Assembly (NCBI GenBank): GCA_028583605.1
Contig: CM053326.1
Coordinates: 16,170,639-16,234,638 of the forward strand
Direction of reading: 5' to 3'
DNA: 64,000 nucleotides
Source: Dastarcus helophoroides
Taxonomy: Eukaryota > Arthropoda > Insecta > Coleoptera > Bothrideridae
Part shown: positions 57,329 to 64,000 of the stretch, piece after piece
How positions within the stretch are numbered: position 1 is the stretch's first letter
Layout: every line of letters begins with the position of its first letter
Translations under genes and position numbers: made by a program
Notes under the pieces: generated by a model
What the model was told of the DNA's origin: nothing
What the model saw: only the letters and a program-made list of their open reading frames with translations
Database searches by the model: none

Positions 57329-58244
57329 TATTTATTTAATGTTCTGTAAACATGCGTTACTATATGCATGAATATATATTCCCAATTTTATAAATGTTTC
57401 GATTAAACAAATTGTTCAATTAATTAGTTTATCATTACTACCCCTTATAAGATAGGTACGGTGAGAAGAAGAACAAATATCTTATTTACTGTATTTATGG
57501 ATTTTTCTTTTTTTTCGTTGTGTCTAAAGAAAAAATAGAATTTACCTAGTTTAATAATGCAGCATTTTCTAGCATCTTAATTATTGCAGTTATAATTTTG
57601 AAATTGGAATGGTTTAACAAAAACACACACACAGTGTCAATATGTGCAATATGTGTGCTCACACAGATTGTAACAATTTCTGATATAGAAAATAACACGT
57701 CTGTAGACAGCACTTGGGGCTCCAGGTAATTTAAAGCGTTCTGTATATGCTTACTTACCTAGAGGCGTGAGTCGAGTCAGGTCTCAGGAGTGGGGGCTTG
57801 AGACGTGTAATCTCAAGTACTCAAGTATCATAAGCCTACAGGCACATGAGAACATCTCGTTGCAACTTATTATTATAGACCGACCGAAACTAAGTTTTTG
57901 GTCGAAAACATTCTTTTTCATAAAAAAAAACTGAAAATGATGTATTTTTCATAAAATCTTGTCATATGTTCCAGTTCATCATACATCATTAAACAAAATC
58001 GAGGACTCATCAGTACAAACAATATTCCATTTTTAGTTCTAATCTTTTCCTTCTCTACTTCAATATAAGCGTTGATGACCTCGTTCAGTTTTAAGAGGTA
58101 ACAATAAATTGGGACGATTAAAAAAAATTGGTTCGTGTAAACCAAGTTTGCAATTAATGCCGACGTGGCCCAGGGGTCTGTTGTCAAATATATGTATAAC
58201 TACGGGGGTTATTGTAGTCTAATCCTTTTTCTCAAACTACAACA
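57329..58244. other. LARGE 3' flank, no further gene
   Basis: AT-rich; a short ACACACACAC run at about 57622. Nothing else recognised. Confidence 0.4.
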
Positions 58245-58375
58245 TTATCCGTCGCTGCTTCACATATCCTAACGGAACAGCAGATAAAAACTTAATATTC
58301 TAAGAGATACAAATCGTGATATCGAGATTGTTTTGTAATGGAGAAGGACAAATCTGGTTGACCTCAATGCTCAGG
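58245..58375 (+). mobile_element. small internal fragment of the Jockey/CR1-like element
   Basis: ATTATCCGTCGCTGCTTCA, AGAGATACAAATCGTGATAT and GGAGAAGGACAAATCTGGTT correspond to 27748-27860 just after the YADD motif. Truncated at both ends. Confidence 0.55.
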
Positions 58376-58485
58376 AACGTAGCTACCGCCGTATCAACGA
58401 TACGTTGCTTCAGGCGACAAGGGCCCCGAACTTGTGTAAGCAAAAATTTGTAAAATGTTATCCACAATCTTACTTAAACTCATAG

Positions 58486-58687
58486 GGTGCGTTTATACAA
58501 GAAACTTTATTCCGTACATTTCTCTCTGACATAAGCGGTAAGTATTCTGAGAGAAGCTATCGGAGACTTATCTACACAGCTGGGAACCAGATAGCTTCTC
58601 TCAGGGTAGTTGACACTTATGTTAGAGATAAATATATTGTATGTCAGGAAGAAATTTACGGACTAAAGTGTATCGTCTAAACGCACC
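58486..58687. mobile_element. MITE family A, copy 2
   Basis: Ends GGTGCGTTTA ... TAAACGCACC. Inside are TTATTCCGTACATTTCTCTC, TGACATAAG and TATCTACACAGCTGG, with the complementary half following. No clear target duplication. Confidence 0.8.
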
Positions 58688-58894
58688 GTGCGTAAGTTTT
58701 CACTTCATAAAAGTAAGGGTGTTACGTTTTTTCATTGCTAATGCAAAATATATGACAGAACACATATTACAGCAATAAAAATTGAAAACATATGAATAGA
58801 TGACTTTTGATGCTTCTGGCACAAAAAATGGCTGGAAATTCAAAATGTGGTGGGGGTATCGACTAAATTCCTAGACCATAATATGACACCTCCG

Positions 58895-59160
58895 AGGTCA
58901 ATGAACTTTGGGTAATACGATACTTTCAAGGTAATGAAAGTAATATGATAACCCAAGTTAAAGAACTCTAACACTCCTAGAATAAAAAGTCATAGAACTT
59001 TAAGGCAATATGTTACTTTCAAGGTAATGAAAGTAATAAGATAGCCTAAGTCAATGAACTTTAAGGCAATACAAAACTTTCAATGAAATTAATATGATAG
59101 TCAAAGAAATTTAATGAAGTCATAAAACTTTAAGGTAATAGGATACTTTCAAGATTAGCT
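58895..59160 (+). repeat. degenerate minisatellite, unit about 70-90 bp
   Basis: Four irregular units of AATGAACTTTAAGGCAATA, then TACTTTCAAGGTAATGAAAG and TAATATGATA(G/A)CC. Units are truncated to different lengths. Non-coding. Confidence 0.65.
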
Positions 59161-59574
59161 CATGGGAAATGAATTGAAGTAAAACGTACAAAGCTAATGA
59201 ACCTAAATATGTATAGTTTTTTAAAGACGTGACTCGTCCGAAGCTCTATTCGAGTTGCATTTTCGCTCATTGAACAAACTGTATATTAAAAGTGCTAAAA
59301 TAGCAAAGAATTTTAACCGGATGAAGTAATTAATCCGAGGTAGATATGTGGCAATATAAAACTTGGCGAGCACGGTGGTGTAATATAAAATCGTTATGTA
59401 CGAACGGTCTTTACTAGATAATATCATGCATATTTTTCTCGAACAACCGAAAATTTGCCTGTTCTTACCCTAAATGCTTAACTTGGTCGATGCATGAACA
59501 ACAATTTTCTTGTCATTCCTTGTTTGCGATTGTTTATTATAAACAAGAAATTAAACGACCGTAACATATGTAAG

Positions 59575-59756
59575 GGTGCGTTTAGATCAGACCTTTATTC
59601 CGTACATTTCTCTCTGACATAAGTGTCAACTATCCCGAGAGAAGCTATCCGAGACTTACATATCTACACAGCTGGAAGGAGACAGCTTCTCTCAAAATAG
59701 TTCACACTTATGTCAGAGAGAAATATACGGAATAAAGTGTCTAGTGTAAACGCACC
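59575..59756. mobile_element. MITE family A, copy 3, with GTAAG on both sides
   Basis: 182 bp with terminal GGTGCGTTTA / TAAACGCACC and flanking GTAAG (59570-59574, 59757-59761), suggesting a 5-bp target duplication. Internal halves carry TTTCTCTCTGACATAAGTGT and its complement and can fold into one long hairpin. This is the best-preserved copy in the window. Confidence 0.85.
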
Positions 59757-59887
59757 GTAAGTACTCTTAAGCTACATAGATAAGCAAGAGCTTACCTCAT
59801 ACGAGATGACATCAACATGTCAATACACGAACCTCTCATTTTTTGTTTGCGATTCTTGGAATTCATTTTAGACACGTGAGCTATATG

Positions 59888-59930
59888 GCCTATAAATCCC
59901 CAACCGAGGGAAAACTGGATTCAGCTTAGG
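59888..59930 (+). promoter_or_regulatory. possible core promoter (TATA box plus initiator)
   Basis: TATAAAT at 59891 is followed 32 bases later by TTCAGCTT (A of TCA at 59923), the spacing and sequence expected of an arthropod TATA/initiator promoter. No coding gene is visible downstream within 1.5 kb, so the transcript, if any, is unknown. Confidence 0.3.
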
Positions 59931-61478
59931 CTTTAATTTCACTTTACTTCAATCCAAGTCCTCACTACATTATTTTTTTTTGTATAAATGTAGGAACATC
60001 TTCCGCAAGATGCATACTTAAAGTGTGAGATAAACATAAAAATGTCTTTCCTAGCTCAAGTCAACAAAAAAAGCTTCATACAAGTTATCAGTCTCTTGTA
60101 GAGATTTAGCCGTCGACGTCAAATATAAAGTGTTAAAATTTTCTTTGATAAAATCAAAGTATGACGATAGGGATGTGCTAGTTGCAAAATTTCAAGATTT
60201 AAAGACATTTTTACTATAACGATTTACAGGATTTTTTGATCAAGATTCAGTGAAGACGCTAAATAAAAGGATTAGTGACGGTGCTGCGACTGTTTACATT
60301 ACAAGAAAATATCCCAATGGAAATTCGGCGAATATGGAATTTATCGAAGAATAACCAAAAAATATGTCGAGCAGTGGCGTTACGTGCCTTTTATAAATAG
60401 GGAAGAAACAGTAAATACCCCTAGGCCAAATTTATTTTATAATATTACAAAATAAAGAACGTCCTGATTTATTTAATATTAAGGGGAATTCTTCTTTAAT
60501 TTGAAAATTTATCAATTATATCATCATAAAATTTTTGTTGTCTAGAAATATTTTGAACCGTCATCGCTAAATTGGAAATTCTTTCTATATCGTATATTCA
60601 TCTTTTTGACGACACTTAACGGTAGAAAAAATCGCTAGGCAGAAACTCAAGTATTCACCAAGGTGATAAGATAATTACACCCCTATGAATAACAGGATGT
60701 TTGTCATCTTAAGTGCATTTCCTTTTCATGAAAATTAGGATGGTCAAAGGGTGAGTAATGTCGAGCCTTGGATAATTGCTGAAAGCTTTTGCCCCTGGGT
60801 CAATTACAACCCGGATGTTGACCATCAACTGTCCTAATTGCGTTTCATTTCAATAGAACTGCAATTGAGATGGACAAAGGACTATCATTGCTTTCCTTTT
60901 AAGAATAGAATTCATAGGGGTGGTAAATTGATTCTTAATCATTCTCGCTTCCTGATTAAAGGTTTCGGTGGTCAAACAAGAGACAGTCCAGTGTCAGATA
61001 CAAGAGGCCTAGCCTTTCCCTAGAGTTTGCCTAGTGATTTTTGAACCGACGGTGAAGCAGCAGTGCTATAGACTTTCGGAACAAAAACCTATTTCGATTT
61101 TTTACTTTTATTTTTTTACCAAAATCCGGTATCACTTTCTTGTCCAGTAAAATTTCTAATAAAATTTTTAATCCGGAATTTTTAAGGCGGAAAAACTGCG
61201 TTCTGCGACAGTTCTTGTGGCAAAAATAGTAAAAGATAATACATAACTGAGGAATCTCAAGGAAAGTCTACATTTTGGTACAGATTTTCAGAGGCCAGCT
61301 TGCCAATAAAATTAGATTTATTTTTACATACACTATGTGGGGGGCGTATGAATAAAATAACCGCGTATTTTTTGTAACCACTTTATTTTTCTTCAGTTTT
61401 TACTATTATCTTTACAAAGGATGATCGAGGAGAGAGCCTGTGTGGTTTTTTGACTTGCCCTCTATCTTCGCTTCCGAG
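59931..61478. other. no gene seen; possible weak inverted repeat
   Basis: ACCCCTATGAAT (60689) faces ATTCATAGGGGTGG (about 60909), and GGATGGTCAAAG faces TTGACCATCAACTGTCCTAA, hinting at another small inverted-repeat element at roughly 60680-60925. The remaining sequence holds no recognisable ORF. Confidence 0.35.
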
Positions 61479-61541
61479 ATGGCGGCAAATTCGAATTTAA
61501 ATTTACTTACTACAACTACAAGTTTGGAAAACGATAATCAG
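61479..61541 (+). CDS. candidate first exon of the PPP1R15-like gene
   Basis: ATGGCGGCAAAT begins a 21-codon frame ending in CAG|GTTAAT, a plausible donor in phase 0. An acceptor-like TTTTTGCAAG at 62188-62197 would join it in frame to the sequence before ATG 62222, adding GSYASLAS. The composition is coding-like but there is no homology to support it. Confidence 0.3.
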
Positions 61542-62221
61542 GTTAATCGGACAATCCAATTTTAGTTTATAAATTGTTTTCCTTTGTAAACAGAAGGCAT
61601 ACCAACAAATCAAAAGAGATTTTGTATTATACATTTTGTATAGTTTTTGGGTCGAAGAGGTCTAATATGTAATTGAGTCCGTTTTATTAAATTTAATATT
61701 GCATGAGGTTATCTAGCTTTCAAAATAAGATTTTTTTCTTCAAAATTTAAAGTTTAAAATCCACTTTTAGCTTATACGCTTCCTACCCACAGCTTACTCC
61801 CGTAAAAAATTACTTGAATTTTTTTTATCGCCAATGCTATAAAGTGGCACTATTTGTCAAAAGGCCAGTCAACAAGTATTTACTAGTTTATTCTTTAAAA
61901 CTTTTGCACCATAATTGGTCTCATAAACAGCTTCTGAATAACAAATAATACAAATTCGTATCATAAGGCACGTTTAGCCGGCGCAAGCACATTTCCCATT
62001 GGATTTAAATGAAAGACTGTAATATGGTGTTTCGACAGCTTATTGAGTTTATTCGATGCAATATAGTTTTGTCGGGTGGCCTGAATTAGTAAAAGCATTG
62101 TTTGAGACACTAAATAAATACTGTTGAAGAAGGTTTAAAAATAAAATTATATTAATATAAACATAATAAAATATGTAATATTTTCCATTTTTGCAAGGGA
62201 AGCTATGCTTCCCTAGCTTCC

Positions 62222-62548
62222 ATGGAAAACACGCCACTGATCTCGAGTAAGGTCTTCGGTAAGAATAAACTGCAAAGTTTCTTGGATTCCATTCGGAAGC
62301 TGAAGACTGATATAAAAATATATCAAGCTACGAGAAATATTGGAAGGATGGAAATTTCAAAGCAATCGAAGAAAGTCCACTTTAAAGAGAACGTTCAAAT
62401 TCGGTACATTGGTACATATGTTGAAAGTAGAAAAGGTAACTGGGAACAATATGCAAGAGACCAAACAAGATATCAACGAAGAATTGCAGAAAATGATAAC
62501 CTTTTGGACCCAATCTTGTTGAAAAAGATGGAATCGATGAAACTTTAG
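62222..62548 (+). CDS. PPP1R15: compact PPP1R15 (GADD34/CReP) homologue, 108 aa core
   Basis: PPP1R15 proteins recruit protein phosphatase 1 to eIF2-alpha and end the integrated stress response. The PP1-docking RVxF-type motif is K-V-H-F at residues 51-54. It is followed at the family spacing by RKGNWEQYARDQTRYQRRI (70-88), matching the W-E-x-x-A-R-D-x-x-R-F-x-x-R-I block that contacts actin and substrate, and then by an L-L-x-P-x-L tail. The long N-terminal membrane-targeting region of vertebrate and fly members is absent from this exon. The frame is open for 22 codons before the ATG, so an upstream exon is possible. AATAAA at 62587 lies 39 bases after the stop. Identity of the core is convincing; completeness is not. 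Confidence 0.78.
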   Translation: MENTPLISSKVFGKNKLQSFLDSIRKLKTDIKIYQATRNIGRMEISKQSKKVHFKENVQIRYIGTYVESRKGNWEQYARDQTRYQRRIAENDNLLDPILLKKMESMKL

Positions 62549-62586
62549 CCATGAAAGATATTTTATGTTGATTTTACACGAGATGA

Positions 62587-62592
62587 AATAAA
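62587..62592 (+). terminator. polyadenylation signal AATAAA
   Basis: Canonical hexamer 39 bases after the PPP1R15 stop codon. Confidence 0.5.
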
Positions 62593-62599
62593 TTAATAT

Positions 62600-63064
62600 T
62601 GAAATTTAATTGTTTTTTAACCTTAGTTATAAACGGAAATAATTGAAAATTGTAAAGCTGCAACAATATTCAAAATATTTATTGACTTATAAAGAAACTG
62701 TGGATAAAGAATCATTAAAATAACAAAATTAAAATATAAATGTCAATCGACAATAAATTGTAATATATCATTAAGTTTAGTTTCAATCAGAGATCTTTAA
62801 AGTAGATTAAAGTATGATCAGGTTGCAGTAATAACACAAGATATTAGGAAGAATTTGTATTTAAATAACTATATATAAAAATACGAGTTTTGTAGATAGC
62901 AGTGTTTGGTACTTAACTGTCGATATATTATTTCCTTTGCTTATATTAGGTAAGTATTCAAGGTCTGAAGTCTGAACCAAGGTACTGGTACTTATGTACG
63001 AGAAATAAAACCCCCAATGTAATGTTTTTTTTTGTTTCAGTTCTTAAAAAAAAAATTGTTAGAA
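62600..63064. other. no gene seen
   Basis: AT-rich spacer between PPP1R15 and the hAT-type gene. Confidence 0.4.
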
Positions 63065-63866
63065 TGAGTGATGGAAGAAAGCGACTTATTGGAGCTAAGA
63101 ATAAAAAAAGGTCAAAATGAAAAAAGAAGAACAAGAATAGATTATCCGTAAAACGATAAAAATTGACAGTTTTCTTACAAGTGGAAGTAAAAGCAGTGTT
63201 CTAAGACCAGGAACTTCAACCACATGCACTGATACAATCCAATCTAAAAAAATGAAACGGATTTGAGCTCTGTGGCCCAACAACAACTCTCGCCTCTTGA
63301 ACAAGCTACTTTTGAAAAAACGGATAATTATGTTTTTGACAACGAGGCGTTAGAGGAATCATTAATAAGTATAACAATTGAAGATGCGTCTCCGAATCAG
63401 ACGTCAAGCACAAGTAATGACCAAGTGTTAACAACAGTAAATCTAAACAAAGATCCAGCTTTATGGGAAATTAACGATACCATAAGGGAGATTATCGCAA
63501 GGTCCGGCTTCGATCAAAACAAATCTTGTGACTTATCTAAAAGTGAGAAAATATATGCCGATCAGCGTTGTTTCTTGCTAGTGGGTATGAAAAATAATGA
63601 AGTGAAAGACCGAAATTGGCTTGTTTATTCTGAAAGTAAAAGATCTGTATATTGCGAACCCTGTTTGGCATTCGGTCCATTTGGAGTATAAAACTCACTT
63701 CGAGAACGAAGGATTTAATGACTGGAAAAACGCAGAACACCGAGTAGCTCAGCATGAAAACTCTGCACGTCATAAATCTAGTATTCTTAGTTTGAAAGCT
63801 AGAAGTGCGATTGATGGCCATCATCACAGACCATGGTCCACAATTTCTCAGCCGTCACTGGGCTAG
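63065..63866 (+). pseudogene. hAT-type transposase, N-terminal part with TTF zinc finger
   Basis: ATG 63065 opens MSDGRKRLIGAKNKKRSK and stops. The following frames give KIDSFFTS-like residues, then a 142-codon frame (63263-63691) with NKDPALWEINDTIREIIARS and RNWLVYSESKRSVYCEPCLAF. After a one-base shift it reads FENEGFNDWKNAEHRVAQHE and then SARHKSS. W-L-x-Y-S-E-S, Y-C-x-P-C, G-F-x-D-W and H-E-x-S-x-x-H are the TTF-type zinc finger that opens ZMYM/DUF4371 hAT proteins. The catalytic part should lie beyond, but at 63867-64000 I no longer recognise it. At least two frame breaks make it a relic. Confidence 0.72.
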
Positions 63867-64000
63867 AAGATGCGAATAGTGGAAGTTTGGCTATTGGACT
63901 ACAGCTACTTACCATCCACGAGCAAATCCCACTGAACTTCGTAATCGGGAAAATAAGAATGGGATACAGATCCGACTGTCTGGGCGAGATGATACTTACT

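Noticed and set aside
57918..58187. 89-codon minus-strand frame
   Set aside because: Considered as an odorant-receptor-like or membrane exon, but there is no conserved motif and no splice-compatible neighbours.
58895..59160. CRISPR-like array
   Set aside because: Units are irregular and variable in both repeat and spacer; eukaryotic context; fits a minisatellite.
62340..62522. 60-codon frame overlapping PPP1R15
   Set aside because: Shadow of the PPP1R15 frame, which carries the conserved motifs.
63867..64000. continuation of the hAT transposase into its catalytic part
   Set aside because: Translations of this end do not show the expected DUF4371 pattern; the element may be interrupted here.

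Overview
This is a 64 kb piece of an AT-rich, repeat-packed animal genome, almost certainly an arthropod and most likely an insect. Genes are split by GT-AG introns, exons are short, and nearly every transposon remnant belongs to a group common in insects (Tc1/mariner, PIF/Harbinger with a MADF protein, hAT, Jockey/CR1-like and RTE-like non-LTR elements, Ty3/gypsy LTR elements). Nothing bacterial or plasmid-like is present. I cannot name the species.

Four host genes are recognisable. VMA21 (minus, 8977-9292, two exons) is the V-ATPase assembly factor. EXD1 (plus, 10611-15603, three exons, 337 aa) is the piRNA-pathway exonuclease-fold protein; its second intron is 3.9 kb and filled with repeats. 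A LARGE-type xylosyl/glucuronyltransferase (plus, eleven exons, 52335-57328, about 646 aa, N-terminal exon missing) carries both catalytic DxD motifs but has a one-base insertion in its second recognised exon. A very compact PPP1R15 (GADD34/CReP) homologue lies at 62222-62548, possibly with a first exon at 61479. VMA21 and EXD1 are divergently arranged about 1.3 kb apart. I see no functional link between the four genes.

Most of the rest is mobile or repeated DNA. 1-5.4 kb: an inverted-repeat element with IS630/mariner-like transposase debris, MITEs and a decayed cysteine-rich transposon ORF. 5.4-7.4, 12.2-14.3, 15.9-18.0, 19.4-22.0 (interrupted), 23-24.9, 31.2-32.4, 36.1-37.4, 42.3-44.2, 45.4-48.7 and 53.8-54.4 kb: long strand-polar arrays built of degenerate units resembling AAATTTTGAGAAAAAGTCG, in either orientation. 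14.35 and 29.74 kb: two solo LTRs of one family, both with 4-bp ATAT duplications; a third fragment lies at 46.77 kb. 18.2-20.3 kb: a long fold-back element and a PIF/Harbinger element with a MADF relic. 25.3-31.2 kb: a nest of gypsy LTR plus tRNA-Pro-type primer site, a non-LTR element with endonuclease and reverse transcriptase, then gag and protease interrupted by a solo LTR and by an 80-bp-arm fold-back. 35.0-41.7 kb: two Tc1/mariner-type elements and a 218-bp tandem duplication preceding a non-LTR ORF1. 48.76-51.79 kb: one LTR retrotransposon with both LTRs and its target duplication. 57.3-61.4 kb: MITEs, a minisatellite and a possible orphan core promoter. 63.1 kb to the end: the 5' part of a hAT-type (TTF zinc finger) transposase gene.

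All calls come from reading translations and motifs by eye. Family names for the four host genes are strong; exact splice sites are inferred from GT-AG rules and reading-frame continuity.
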